A stretch of 64,000 nucleotides of DNA from Bedellia somnulentella (Eukaryota > Arthropoda > Insecta > Lepidoptera > Bedelliidae): positions 16,665,970-16,729,969 of the forward strand of contig OY755186.1 in NCBI GenBank assembly GCA_963576735.1, given 5' to 3'. The position numbers and the translations under genes were made by a program. Positions 45,690 through 57,193 of this stretch are shown here, one piece after another. The notes beneath the pieces were generated by a model. The model searched no databases. It saw only the letters and a program-made list of their open reading frames with translations, and had not been told where the DNA came from. Numbering within the stretch: the stretch's first letter is position 1; every line of letters starts with the position of its first letter.

Positions 45690-46358
45690 TTATGTGTACA
45701 TTAAAAAAAATGCTATTCACATGGTGCAAAATTAATATAACACTTTAGGCACGAACTTCAGTACTTTGCATCAGTAGTTGTGCGCATATTAATTCAGCCA
45801 TGTAAAGATCCAAGTTCGTCAAAGCAACTGGCCTTTTATTGGAAACAATAATTAATTACTAACGTTACTTCTTAATAAATTAATTAGTAATCCTGATTAT
45901 AAATAAAAATAATCATATTAGCAGTAATGCACTTTAAGCTTTAATGTTCCGAAGGTATAAAGATAACTTCATTTTAAAATTCGACTATGATCATGATCAG
46001 TTTTAAATAGCAGACTTGGAGCCCACGTACGTAAACGATGTGTTCAAACGATAAACCTGTTTTCTATGTATACATTCAATATATATTACTAATTAAAGAA
46101 TTGAATTATAATCTGAATTATATAAAAAAATGTATCGCATATAAATTTAAATTATTTAATGGCGTATGTTGATTATGTATATTTATTTACGGCCGCCTTT
46201 GTTATATTTGTTTTTTTTTTGACATTGTATTGACGGCAATTCGTTTTTATGCTTACGATCAAAATGTTTTTCTTCCCTCGATTGTGTTAAGTGTCTTTTT
46301 TATGAAACAATGTACATATATGTTGACAGTTTTCTGTGGTTTTATTTATCACCCTTTA

Positions 46359-46596
46359 GATACATACATATACTCACGGCTATAAATCCCTAGAAGGGGT
46401 AACCAGAGCTTAGGAATCAGAAATTCCTCAGCCACTTTTGGAAAATTTTGTGGGGAAAAGATGGTTAAATAAAGGTTGTTGGTGATGGATCTCCAACCGC
46501 CTCGCCCAAAAATCCCCAATACCGTTAGTCGCCTCTTACGTACACCCACCGGAAAAAATGGGGTAGTGCTATTCTAAGCCGTTACTACACAGCAAA
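46359..46596 (-). repeat. SINE-A, full length
   Basis: The minus frame across it (46349-46549, with KVAEEFLIPKLWLPLLGIYS) is a chance translation of the SINE and should not be called a protein. Confidence 0.88.
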
Positions 46597-46689
46597 TTAT
46601 ACTAAAACTCGCAGAAAAAAGAGCTTCACCATTCCACGCGAACTAAACAGTACACGGAGTACTTTTTTTTTCCTTCTAATCTGGATGTA

Positions 46690-47268
46690 GGGGGGGGGCA
46701 AGCCGGGGCCTATGCCCCGGGCGGGCGGCCAAATTCACACTTTACAGGCGAATGGCATCTCATCAGATACCCAGAGTGCGGAGTGAGAGTGAGACGTGCT
46801 CCACGAACATTTATTATTCGCCAGGCGCGTAGGGACAGTTTAAAATTCTACTTCTAGCGGGGGGCTCCTACTTCAGTACATGGTCAATATATGGATCACT
46901 ATTCTTAGGAGTAAATGTTCCGTGGTAACAATTATACTAGTCTGTTGATAGTTAATAATTAATACAACCTGTTCAACTATTTTAAAGAGGTGTTTTATTG
47001 TGCTACCATGCTGAATTGGAATTTTGCATTTCTTAATGGTACTAATATTTTGAAAATGTCAATTGAAGAACTTCAAAAGCATGGAGCAGATCTGGCTTTT
47101 GAAAATATGAGCGAGGTTTAAGCGCCGTTGAATTTTGTCAGGATCTTTACGTTTTTAAAGAGCAAGCTCCGCTTTTATTTGGTGATATAGAAAAGGCTAA
47201 CGGTTTCTATCTTTTGCAACAGATCTATTCTATGCGCATGATTTGCAGGATGCTTTTCCTAATATCTA
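46690..47268 (+). pseudogene. hAT-type transposon remnant
   Basis: A GC-rich opening (CCGGGGCCTATGCCCCGGGC) is followed by worn coding DNA: LEFCQDLYVFKEQAPLLF, GDIEKANGFYLLQQIYS, and in another frame AHDLQDAFPNIY. These resemble the C-terminal part of ZMYM-type hAT transposases. Stops and shifts break it. The tRNA-bearing repeat follows. A matching GC-rich piece (GGGGCGGCATTTTGC) is at about 47855-47920. Confidence 0.5.
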
Positions 47269-47269
47269 C

Positions 47270-47790
47270 TAAATAAAGGAAAGAAAAATTTCGACACCAG
47301 CGGGGATCGAGCCCACGACCTCGAGTATACGCCCCCGTCGCTCTGCCAATTGAGCTACCGTGTCAATGGCTGCCAGTGCGAAATTCTTCTATCCTTTGTT
47401 TCTTTTACACTTTTAAGTAGTGTTTCAGTTTCCAACCTCCGAATTTATTACAAATTCGGAATGCCACTTGTCTACCTTTTCAGATAGAATGCAAATGTTT
47501 TTGTTCATGAAAATCTCATTCATTCAACTTTTCTTTCATTTATTTATCCTTTAGTTATTAGTAATAATACCCACATGAGGTTTCTTTTACACTTTTTAAG
47601 AAGTGTTAGCGTTTCTTACCTCCGAATTTTTCTCAAATTCGGAAGACAACTTGCCTACCTTTAAAGATAGAAGCAAATGTTACGAACGCCTATCTATCAC
47701 GTAATTAGAATGTTTTTGTTCTTGAAAACCTCATGCGGGGATTATTTCTCAGACATAAAGGATAAATAAATTTCAATCAATTGCTGCACA
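47270..47790 (-). repeat. tRNA-bearing repeat (family C), long copy
   Basis: Contains a tRNA-like part at 47293-47364 (minus; GACACGG acceptor, TAGCTCAATTGGCAGAGC D arm, GGCTCGATCC T arm) between AAAGGAAAGAAAAATTTC and GAAATTCTTCTATCCTTT. Two CCTCCGAATTT...AAATTCGGA hairpins and two CCACATGAGG/CCTCATGCGG motifs follow, so a second partial copy is probably joined on. Confidence 0.7.
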
Positions 47791-47959
47791 TCTCATAGCT
47801 GAAATTATATGGATAATAAAGGTAAATATAATATATAATACATATTAGTAGGCGGGGGCGGCATTTTGCAGTTTTTGCCCCGCCTAAAAAAAAATTGAAG
47901 ATCCGGGGCTGACTCCTCCCATGCCTTTTTTAACCTTGATAAGTAAACCTCGGAAGTCA

Positions 47960-48045
47960 AAATAATTTACGCTAGGCCCTGGATTTGAACCAACGGCATT
48001 ACCGGCAGAACTCTTTCCTAGTGAGCTACCGGAGTGGTAAGGTTT
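47960..48045 (-). repeat. tRNA-like SINE head, worn
   Basis: The minus strand reads CCGGTAGCTCACTAGGAAAG (box A-like) and GGTTCAAATCC (box B). No intact cloverleaf. Confidence 0.5.
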
Positions 48046-49564
48046 CAAGAGGAATAATGTGAATCAGTAAATTGCTTTGATTGATGGTTTACCTGGTAGA
48101 AAACCCTTCACAACCATTTCTTCGTATCACTACCATAAGCATCTGAGAAATTTTGGATTCCACGACCTTTTTATTTATTCCAGCCGTAAGTATTCGATGA
48201 CGTGGTCGTTCAAACAAACTATCTGACTTGGCAAAAGAGTTTTCATTCCTATCTCATCCTCAGGAAGGTAATTCCTAAAAGGGCAAATCACAGCCACTTA
48301 ATCAACATCCGGCTACTAATAGAAGGTTCAAGGGAAAATGCTCAAACATTTAAATAATCAACAAAGGATAATGTGAAAATTGATTGGGTTCAAATCTTAT
48401 CGCCTAAAAATAACTAAGAGAACAGTAACCTGGAAACCCCAGGCTACTGTTCATTGTGGGTTCAGAGGTGGGATGGTGGTATTATAGTAATTCTGACCAC
48501 GGTTCTACCGTCATCATTATTGTACGTAAGCATAACTGAATTTCTTTTCTAAGACTGTTTGTAGATTTTTGACTTCATTTTTACATATGTACATACACTA
48601 GCTGACCCGACAGACTTTGTACTGTGAACTTGCATATGCAAAACTTTAGGCGTCAAACACACAAACATCTAAACTTTAACATTTATAATATTAATAGGAT
48701 ATACCCACGGTTATAATCACCAATAGAGGTAGCCAGAGTTACATAATGATACATTCTTCAGCTTCTTGTGAAAAAGATTGAAATGTTAAAATATTGTAAA
48801 AAAAGTTGAAAAGATTGAAATGTTAAAATATTGTAAAAAAAGAAAAGTATTTTTGTGTGATTTTTTGTTTACAAGTTAGTTATTACTACTTATTACGTAT
48901 AAAATTACTAACTAACCTAACAATATATATTTTAAATAAAGATATAAATAATACTCATGTATAAAACGTATTCATTTATTTCAATCAATCATTCATGTCA
49001 ACTAAGACCAATTAATAAAGAAAACAATCACGAGAAAATACATTGCAATTCAACATTAATACTGAATCATTCATTCACAAATCATATATAAGTACATAAA
49101 AACAAGAAGATCAGTTATATTTCTGAACTAACATAATCATTTTAAAATTTAACTAAACTGAATTCAGATTTTACACAGCCCTGTTTAGTAAATAAGATTT
49201 TAGATTTAATTGATACAGCAAAAATAAAATTGAATCCAGATACATTTATGTTCTACGTGTTTGCATTAATTAGCCCTGACTAGCAATCAGAGGCGTAATA
49301 TGATGATAAAGTATGAACATATAATGTACATCTACCTATAATTACTATAAATTTACTGACATTACCATCCCACCAATTGTACTTCTCTATTCCAGTACAT
49401 AATTTTCTGTAACAACTGTGATATGCAACAAACTATTTTCTATATTATTCTGTATGTATCACGGTGTAAATTTTGCCAGTTTCAAATAACTACTATTCTT
49501 ATAATGTTAATGCTAATTCTGTGCTGTCAGTATTTTTAGGCACTTTAAGTTTTAAGACTCAAGT
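48046..49564. other. Intergenic, repeats only
   Basis: Holds a short hairpin at 48421-48455 (GAACAGTAACCTGG / CCAGGCTACTGTTC), an insect repeat start at 48598, a worn SINE-A end near 48700-48770, and a direct repeat of about 33 bp (48770-48842, AAAGATTGAAATGTTAAAAT unit). No gene seen. Confidence 0.5.
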
Positions 49565-49797
49565 TTTCACGCCGTAAATTCCTAAAGGGGTTGCCAGAGG
49601 TACTAATACTTCTGAACATCACGTGACATCGTCACTTGGTGTTCACAGTACCCACGTTCTCACCGTTAACAACCATGATAAATTAATCAGACATATGACT
49701 TTAGAAACGAAAAATTGGTGTAGGCCCGACCCGGATTTGAACTCGCGCCTGTCTGAATTGACGGGCGGTCGTTCTACCCATTGGACTATCATGGCTG
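49565..49797 (-). repeat. SINE-B, minus, internal deletion
   Basis: The middle part (about 100 bp around the CACGTGATAGGGGG block) is missing. The head with box B (CCGGATTTGAACTCGCG on this strand) and box A are kept. Confidence 0.8.
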
Positions 49798-50945
49798 TCT
49801 GTAGTTTGAAGGTATACATTATATAATCATACTGAACCAGGGCTAAATATTTAACAGCGTTTAGGAAACAATATTACGGTCTAATAAATTGACCTTTACG
49901 ATTCTTAAAAATTTAACAAAGATTACGTCAGCATTTTTTAAAATATGAACTTATGTTATGAACACGTTGAAAACTCAACCATTAACCTCATCAAGTAATT
50001 TACCATTATTAAAAAATACATTTATCATTAATTGTATTAAAAAAAGTGACACAAAAAAAAAATTAAATCAAATGTTAAGATGTATGTTGATCTTACAAAG
50101 TGGCGATTGATAGTCTGCCTTCGCCAATGGGAACTAATGGCGTAAGTCTATGTACAGTAAATATTTACACTGTTGTAGCATTAAATTGTGATATTTTAAA
50201 ATACCACTTAGTTACAAATGAGGGGGCATAAGCATAACATATAAAACATACTTAACTTACGAATAAAATATTAACGATCAAGTTCAATGAAATTAATAAT
50301 ATAAGCATGTGCAAACAAAATAAAAGAGTTTTTTTTTAATGTTCATTCTTCATTTATCATAATGAGCAATATTTATGTATAATTTACATATTATTATTTA
50401 TAAAATTGTTATCCTGACATTGAAAAAATATTAAAATACAGGAAAAATTATTAACTATTCTTGAATCAGTCTTATCTTAAAATTGAAATTATTTGAAGCA
50501 AACACAGCAACGGTCATAAGTTTAAAATGCTTTAATATTTCAACAGATTCTCAATTAAAAAAATCAAAATCAATAATTGGTGATTCACATTATAAATACA
50601 TAATATTATGTAATAGTAATATACTAAATATAATTAAATTCAAGTATAAATTCAATTAAAATGGGGAAATACATAAAAAACAATAATACGATAACATAAA
50701 AGCTTATTATAGAAAGCAACAATCAAATAATGGTGAAAAACACTGAAATGATTATGTTACTAATGAAATGATTAACTGATTTGGAATGTTTTAATGTCAT
50801 AAATTAAATGATTGAAAACTTGTATTTGTATCTTCAGTACTGCTTATTTTACACATTACAAAACTGTCCAAAACTCTAACTAGTTGTAACGATTGGACTT
50901 AAAACATTCTACCAACCCCTTTAGGGAAAATAACATTATTTCCTA
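49798..50945. other. VRK 3' flank, no other gene seen
   Basis: AT-rich. A LINE 3' end fragment (50090-50160: ACAAAGTGGCGATTGATAGT, CCAATGGGAACTAATGGCG) is the only clear feature. The VRK 3' UTR probably lies in the right part. Confidence 0.45.
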
Positions 50946-51398
50946 CTAACTTTTCGGAGGCGATCTCCCATTGACAATAGATGCCATATCTTTCCACGAC
51001 TTACCTTTTGGGACGACTTTTACAATTTTATTTTTGACAATACGACTAACTGTCAACTCCTTTTTTGACAGCAACTTTCGTTTTTTGACCTTTTTCTTGT
51101 CGAGGGTGAACGATTCGTCAAAAATATCACTACTCTCGTTCTGTGTTGAATCACCTATGACTTCTGAGATGGGACTGTCGAAAGATACCTGTCTGGGGCT
51201 GCGTTTTGGTTTTCCTCCGGAGGTCTGGGTAGCAATATTAGCGTGGTTCTTTTTGACAGGTGGCGTCGATTTTGGGGTTAACTTGACACGTTTGACCACG
51301 TGGTTTTGGGTCTCGCTCGGTGTTTTGCTTCGTCTTTTCTTGTTAATGCTGTTGTTTGGAGTTTCGTTTTCACTGTTCTCCGTTTCAGAATCTTTAAT
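50946..51398 (-). CDS. VRK, last coding exon (basic C-terminal tail)
   Basis: Acceptor TTTGTCTTTACAG, phase 0, 150 codons and TAG. The tail is rich in Lys, Ser and Thr: NKKRRSKTPSETQNHVVKRV, KLTPKSTPPVKKNHANIATQ, KKKVKKRKLLSKKELTVS, and ends SWKDMASIVNGRSPPKS. KKRRSK and KKVKKRK are candidate nuclear localisation signals. Several SP/TP sites could be phosphorylated. Long basic tails are usual in insect VRK1-type kinases. The last exon joins exon 51822-52063 with no phase change. Confidence 0.85.
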   Translation of the reverse strand: MKDSETENSENETPNNSINKKRRSKTPSETQNHVVKRVKLTPKSTPPVKKNHANIATQTSGGKPKRSPRQVSFDSPISEVIGDSTQNESSDIFDESFTLDKKKVKKRKLLSKKELTVSRIVKNKIVKVVPKGKSWKDMASIVNGRSPPKS

Positions 51399-51821
51399 CT
51401 GTAAAGACAAAAATGGTATAAGAAAAACTTGATTAAATAACGGTATTAAAAGCACCAGTCACCCTAAGTAATGTGAATTTGCGTTAAATTAATTTTTATA
51501 AAAATATGTTTTCATAGACCAAATAGAGAACATCTGAAAATGTTACTAATTAGACCAAAGTTATAATTTTACTATAAAATTACAATATATGAACGCGATT
51601 TAGACGTGTTACCCTCTGATGGTACTAACACGTATAAAATCCACTATGATGGACTCAATGCAAGAATATCTTTTGGGATATTCGACATTTAGATATGTCA
51701 ATATGATTTGTCGTCTATTTTCACAAAATGTATTGGCCGAGCGAAATCACAATCAAATCAAAATATATACCCAACTTGTTCGGAAATAACCCCACTAACA
51801 AATAATTATAATTTAACGAAC

Positions 51822-52063
51822 CTTCCGTGGCCTTCCTCTTTTCACCTTCGCATCATCAGTCTTCTTCACCCTCTTCTTTGGTTGAGAACTATCACCATTG
51901 GTCTTACTAGTTGTACTCTTCATTTTCTTGAACTCCAACTTACTGCTCCTAGATTTTCCCTCACTCTTGAGATATCCCTCGAAGATATGTCTGCAGGCTG
52001 TGTAGTCGGGGACGTCTTTCGGTTGCAACTTGTTGATGTACTCGAAGAACTTAATCAGAGCAT
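51822..52063 (-). CDS. VRK exon, end of kinase domain and AT-hook-like motif
   Basis: Acceptor CCAATTGCAG, entry in phase 1. It encodes DALIKFFEYINKLQPKDVPD, YTACRHIFEGYLKSEGKS (last kinase helices of VRKs) and then a basic stretch ending VKRGRPRK, which has the RGRP core of an AT-hook. The donor AAG|GTTCGT is a weak match but required for the frame. Confidence 0.85.
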
Positions 52064-52117
52064 CTGCAATTGGTATTGGTTACAGATATAATTAAGTAAA
52101 AAAGATTCAGGAGTTTT

Positions 52118-52356
52118 GCCGTGTAGTGCCGGCTTAGAATGTCACTACCCCTTTCTACCCACGGGTGTCGTAAGACGCGACTAAGAGTATGGGGCTTCCT
52201 TCAGTGGTTTTAAGGCGATGCGGTTGGAGACCCATCACCAACTATACTTTATATCTACCATCTTGTACCTTATCAACTTCCAAATGAGGCTGAGGAGTTT
52301 CTAGGTCTAAAGCTCTAGCTACCCCTTATGGGATTTATGGCCGTAAGGATATGTAA
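52118..52356 (+). repeat. SINE-A, CCGTGTAGTGCCGG variant
   Basis: In VRK intron, 55 bp from the exon at 51822-52063. Tail short. A reverse SINE-A fragment follows at about 52395-52490. Confidence 0.8.
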
Positions 52357-52496
52357 GGTTGTTTGGAATGAGAAAAAACTCTGCATTACAATAATAAAAG
52401 CATCGCCTAAAGTCACTTGAAAACGCTCCATACCAATAGCCGCTTCTTACGATACCCGTAATTAGAAAGGGGTGGTGACATTAAATACTATTATAT

Positions 52497-52815
52497 AACA
52501 TAAACTTTCACGCCGAATGTCCCCAAAGGGGTTGGCAGAGGTACTAATACTTCTGAACATCACGTGACTTTGTCACCTGGTGTTCAGAGTACCCACGTTT
52601 TGAATGGACAGTGTACTCACGTGATAGGGGGCAGGCCTATCGCCGTTTTGTACGAATACACTGTCACATGACTAAGTACAACTCAGTCATGTGGGTTTCC
52701 TCACGATGTTTTACCTCACCGTTAACAACCATGATAAATTAACCACACATATGTCTTTGGAAAAGACAAATTGGTGTAGGCCCGACCCGGGATTTGAACA
52801 CTAGTCGCTTGCACG
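52497..52815 (-). repeat. SINE-B, nearly full
   Basis: Tail TAACATAAACTTTCACGCCG, body and box B (CCCGGGATTTGAACAC on this strand) present. Box A is missing at the right end. Confidence 0.87.
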
Positions 52816-53756
52816 TTAACGTATTAGTTTTGGTATAATTAAATGAATGTACATAGTCAAAGTACACAGATTAAGTTTGTCCTAAATAAATAATAACAAA
52901 ACTACTTTTGTCGTGAGATATTATCCCAATTATTTATTTAATAACTAGCTGTGCCCGCGACTTCGTTCGCGTGATTGTCGAGAACAAAAAAACGTCGTTT
53001 AGTTAAGAGTATATCACCTTTTTGAAATAAAATAAAGAACCAATGAAATCTAATGCGCACACTTATTGTGATGTAGGAACTATTGAGTATTTTATAATGA
53101 TATTTAATTAATTACAGTAGCCATTATCCAGTTGAAATAATAAAAGGTCGTAACTGTGTGTATCTCATTTGAATTAGTGTTTATTTAGATACAGTTACAG
53201 GGTTAGCCGAAGATTAAGGATCGCTACCTTGTATGATCCTAGCAGATCTGCATAATGCATCAATATATTTATAAAGCCCTTTTGTTTTTAACACTTCGGA
53301 ATTTTGCACATAGATCATATATCAATCCCGCCCGATTTCGGCCACAGCAAGTTCTGGTATCCGGCTATTAAGAGTGTGTTCATGTGCTCTCATGTGACTG
53401 ACATAGCCAATCTTTCCGACAAATGTTCTATGACGTATGTTGAAAAATCAGTACCCCTCCAATATATAGGTAGTTATTATTGATGGCCGCAGGTGGTCGG
53501 GCCTTGAGCTCATCACTCTTTGCTTCGAGCTCATCACGTCTTTTCCTTCCGAAAAGAAATATTAACCGGTTGACAGGAAGGGGGTGAAAACTAAATTACT
53601 AAATTTCACTCAAGAAAGAATAAAACAAACGGGGTAAGCTAAATAAAACCGCTCAAAAAAGGTACTTTACTATTATTAGGGTTTACGGTTGTTGGTTGTA
53701 CTATGATAATACATTGAATTAAATCGATTTATCAGTGGCATAATATGCACTGTAGT
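52816..53756. other. VRK intron, repeats only
   Basis: An insect repeat start (ACTAGCTGTGCCCGCGACTT, 52944) and unclassified AT-rich DNA. No gene seen. Confidence 0.45.
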
Positions 53757-53757
53757 A

Positions 53758-54004
53758 GCTGTGTAGTGTCGGCTTAGAATAGCACTACCCCATTTCTTCC
53801 GGTGGATGTACGTAAGAGGCGACTAACGGTATTGGGGGTTTTTAAGGGATTTTTGGGCGATGCGGTTGGAGACCCATTACCAACAACCTTTATTTTACCA
53901 TCTTTTCCCCACTCAATTTTCCAAAAGTGGCTGAGGAATTTCTAATTCCTTAGCTCAGGCTACCCCTTCTAGGGATTTATAGTCGTGAGTATATGTATGT
54001 ATGT
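53758..54004 (+). repeat. SINE-A, reference copy
   Basis: The clearest full copy. Head GCTGTGTAGTGTCGGCTTAG; a box B-like GGTTGGAGACCC about 100 bp in; body to GGCTGAGGAATTTCTAATT; end CTACCCCTTCTAGGGATTTA, then CGTGAGTATATGTATGTATG. ATAATATGCA occurs at 53741-53750 and 54005-54014, which fits a target duplication. Box A is not convincing, so a tRNA origin of the head is unproven. Confidence 0.88.
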
Positions 54005-54112
54005 ATAATATGCAAATATAACTAAATTAAGGTTAGTCACTAAGGTCACTACATCATTTTAGTGTTAAAAAAAGTAGAACTTAAAAGATGTCTTATGTTT
54101 CTGGTGTTTAAT

Positions 54113-54358
54113 ACATACATACATACATATTCTCACGTCGTTAGTTTCCATTGGGGTAGGCAGAGACTATCGATCGCCACTTTGTACTTGACACTTTTTT
54201 TATCGCCAATGTGGAAGGTAATGTTAGTAGAGGACGACCTCGGAGGACAGATTTGGATCAAATAGAAAACGTGCTCAAAAAGGCAGGTGTCCGCAGTATG
54301 AAGAATAAAAGAGCATGTATGAAAAGATTGATGGATGTAAACGAAGCCAGAGAGGTTT
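54113..54358 (-). mobile_element. LINE 3' end with inverted 5' segment
   Basis: GGTGTTTAAT flanks the insert (54103-54112 and 54359-54368). The left part (to about 54190) is the LINE 3' end on the minus strand. The right part (about 54199-54358) is the adjacent upstream LINE segment on the plus strand (SRGRPRRTDLDQIENVLKKA). This is the layout expected from twin priming. Confidence 0.82.
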
Positions 54359-54659
54359 GGTGTTTAATGTAGACCAAAATTCAGTTTTTTATTATAAACG
54401 TTCACGAAAACTGGTTGTGAAGTGACGTGCATTTGAAGAATGGCTAAGAATTTCAAAATTATGCTCACCAAATTGGATTTATTAATAGGCAGACTATTTA
54501 CATAATATATTAATATTAATAAGCCTAATTTAAGAAACTAAGTAAAGATAATATTTAAAAGCATTTCAGTTATTTTCATAGTCGGCGAATTCACTTGATA
54601 TTGGCAGCTTGTATTAATTTCGCCTAGCTTGTTTCCTGTAGCTTCTATTACTTTAACCG

Positions 54660-55150
54660 ACTTTAAAATAAGGGGTTAAAGGGGCTAAAAAATGCAAATT
54701 TTATTTTTGCTTTATTTTATTTTGGTTCTTTATTTTATTTTTGCACAACGCCATCTATCGGACTTTGGATTCCAACTATCAACATTAGTTCTATATTTAG
54801 ACTTAAGATGTCGTTGCAAGTACTATACTGAATTGCGTAACGTAATATTTTTCTTCTTGAACTCACAAAATTAATCATATCTTTTGATAGAGTGAACCGA
54901 TTTCGATGAAACAAAAACTAAGTTATACCTCAAGTTACGTTTAATTTTTGTATATAAACATTTTCAGCATTAAATTCGTAGATTTTACGTTTTGCGCGCA
55001 CAAACAAACATATAAACAGACAAACAGACAAAAAATTTAAAAATGATGGAAATGGGTTCTGTTACTTATCTGTTCACACGCTGGCTATTTTTTTTTTCAA
55101 TTTCTTCAATGTACAAAAATTACTTTTCTACAGATTTATTATATGTATAG
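54660..55150. repeat. Probable dispersed repeat, unclassified
   Basis: Contains GTGAACCGATTTCGATGAAA and ACAAACAAACATATAAACAG, phrases common in insect interspersed repeats. No structure settled. Confidence 0.35.
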
Positions 55151-55232
55151 ATATAAATAGCACCTAAGATAAATAATCAAACACCTCAGCGGTATTCAAA
55201 CCAGATACCTTTAGAGTCTAGACACTGACTTA

Positions 55233-56131
55233 GGGCCAGTTTCACCACTTACAGATAAAGTTTTAGATAGTTATCTGACACATCACGTTATCTGATAGAT
55301 AAAAGTGGCTGGTATATTTTGTAGGTTTCACCGTCTATCTATTAGATAAATTACCCGTTAGTTAAATTCACCTGCCAGATAACAATAAACAAGACGGCAA
55401 CGTCGCTTTTATGCGTTTAGGTTTAACATTTGTGTATTAAGTCTTATTAAAAATATTTTGAATTGTCATAAAACCAACAGTTTTATAAAAAAAAAATACA
55501 GTCAGAAACAATGTTTTTTATTTAGAAAAATGCTTTCTAATGTTTGTTACCGTGTATATGTCACACAATTATGAATTACGATTTAAGAGCTTTCGTGAGA
55601 AATGGAATCTCGAAACGCAACGCAAATGCTGTTGGGCAACCGAGTGAAGTGTTTGTTTGTTCAACTTTGTTTTGCTTTTTTGCTGTGTTGAGTTTCGTTT
55701 TTATAATTAATAGTGAAAGGAATGTTAACTTCACTCAGGAAGAAACGGACTTGTTGGTGTCGCTTGCAGAGGCCAAAAAATATATATTAAAAATTATTCC
55801 AAAAATATTAATATAGTATATTATAATATATATAAAAATATTATAATTATTCCATATTAGAGCACTTCTTATTACAATTTGAACATTGGTAAAGCAGTTT
55901 CATAATTTACCGTCTACTAGTGGCAGTAAATTATGAAAAAAATGTGAAAAAAGTTTTTTATCTGCCGGATAAGAATTTAACAGCCACTTGATGTGACTGA
56001 TAAGATACCACGGAATTTATCTGCAAGATATCACTATCTGTGACGTGTGAAACCGAAACTTGTTGTTTATCCGGCAGATAAGTGCCGAATAGACTATCAG
56101 AGAGTTTATCTGTGAGTGGTGAAACTGGCCC
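55233..56131 (+). mobile_element. Harbinger-like element, 899 bp
   Basis: Inverted ends GGGCCAGTTTCACCAC, flanked by TTA (55230-55232 and 56132-56134). Subterminal GATAA/TTATC repeats are abundant (CAGATAA, TTATCTG). A Myb/SANT-like frame lies inside. TTA targets and a Myb-like second gene are known for PIF/Harbinger elements. No nuclease gene, so it is non-autonomous. Confidence 0.78.
55544..55816 (+). pseudogene. Myb/SANT-like protein remnant of Harbinger element
   Basis: The C-terminal part NVNFTQEETDLLVSLAEAKK has the pattern of the first helix of Myb/SANT-like DNA-binding proteins that accompany Harbinger transposases. The first 55 residues, including a hydrophobic run (CFFAVLSFVFII), look like non-coding translation. 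The domain stops after one helix, so the protein is broken. Confidence 0.5.
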
Positions 56132-56172
56132 TTAACCATTGAAATACGGCAGTTTTAAAATTTGTATATTAA

Positions 56173-56282
56173 TCATACATACATATACTCACGGCTATAA
56201 ATCCCTTAAAGGGGTAGCCAGAGCTAGGGAATTAGAAATTCCTCAGCCACTTTTGGAAGTTGCGTGGGAAAAAGATGGTGTA
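56173..56282 (-). repeat. SINE-A 3' half, facing a full copy
   Basis: It ends at GAAAAAGATGGTG and is followed within a few bases by a forward full-length copy. Confidence 0.8.
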
Positions 56283-56284
56283 TA

Positions 56285-56523
56285 GTCGTGTAGTGTCGGC
56301 TTAGAATAGCACTACCCCATTTCTTCCGGTGGGTGTACGTAAGAGGCGACTAACGGAATTGGGGCTTTTTAAGGGATTTTTGGGCGATGCGGTTGGAGAC
56401 CCATCAACAACCTTTATTCTACCATCTTTTCCTTTCTCAACTTCCAAAAGTGGCTGAGGAATTTCTAATTTCTCAGCTCTGGCTACCCCGTTTAGGGATT
56501 TATAGCCGTGAGTATATGCATGT
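56285..56523 (+). repeat. SINE-A, full length
   Basis: Forward copy. With the reverse half at 56173 it can form a hairpin of about 100 paired bases around the copy's own body. Confidence 0.87.
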
Positions 56524-56662
56524 AATTAATTATAGTATTGAATTCATAATATGTTGAAGAGGTAGGGCAACTTTTTTGATAAGCTCTTTTGTAAACATTG
56601 ATTACAATACAGAGAAATTATGCATTATTATGCAATTATTATTCTACGCCAACTCAATAACC

Positions 56663-56735
56663 GCCTCGGTGGCGCAGTAGGCAGCGCGTAAGTCTCATAA
56701 TCTTAAGGTCGTGAGTTCGATCCTCACCCGGGGCA
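56663..56735 (+). tRNA. tRNA-Met (CAT), copy 2
   Basis: Identical to the other three over 73 nt. The downstream ATATCTTTT gives a T run that could end Pol III transcription. Three of four copies share this ATATCTTT flank, and the preceding AACC is shared by three. Confidence 0.82.
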
Positions 56736-56825
56736 TATCTTTTGCTATTTAAGTTTACCTTTATAACTCGGGATCTGAGTTGGGACTACATATGTATTGT
56801 ATAATAAGTGTTATGTATGGTTTGC

Positions 56826-57193
56826 GACATGATAGTCCAGTGGGTAGAACACCCGCCCTAAAAACAGAAGGGCGTGAGTTCCAATCCTGGGACGGGCCTA
56901 CACCAATTTGTCTTTTCTAAAGTCATATGTGTGGTTAATTTATCATGGTTGCTAACGGTGAGGGAAAACATCGTGAGGAAACCCACATGGCTGAGTTGTA
57001 CTTAGTCATGTGACAGTGTATTCGTACAAAACGGCGATAGGCCTGCCCCATATCACGTGAGTACACTGTCTAAGCAAAACGTGGGTACCTTCTCTGGAAA
57101 TTAGATGGCGCTTGCCATGTGAGTTCAGGAGTATTGGTACCTCTGCCAACCCCTTCGGGGATAAACGGCGTGAACGTTTATGTTATGTTATGT
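56826..57193 (+). repeat. SINE-B, full length
   Basis: Head with box A (ATGATAGTCCAGTGGGTAGA) and box B-like GAGTTCCAATCCTGG; body; ACCCCTTCGGGG hairpin; GGCGTGAACG; TTATG tail. A partial second copy (57194-57300, GTGAGGAAACCCACATGAG) follows. Confidence 0.9.

Noticed and set aside
46349..46549. 66-residue frame (…VAEEFLIPKLWLPLLGIYS…)
   Set aside because: It is a translation of a SINE-A copy. The same peptide would appear at most SINE-A copies.
51708..52091. Plus-strand frame of 127 codons
   Set aside because: Antisense to a well supported VRK exon with correct splice sites.
55544..55816. Host gene encoding a small Myb-like protein
   Set aside because: It lies wholly inside a TIR element with TTA duplications and has only one helix of the domain.
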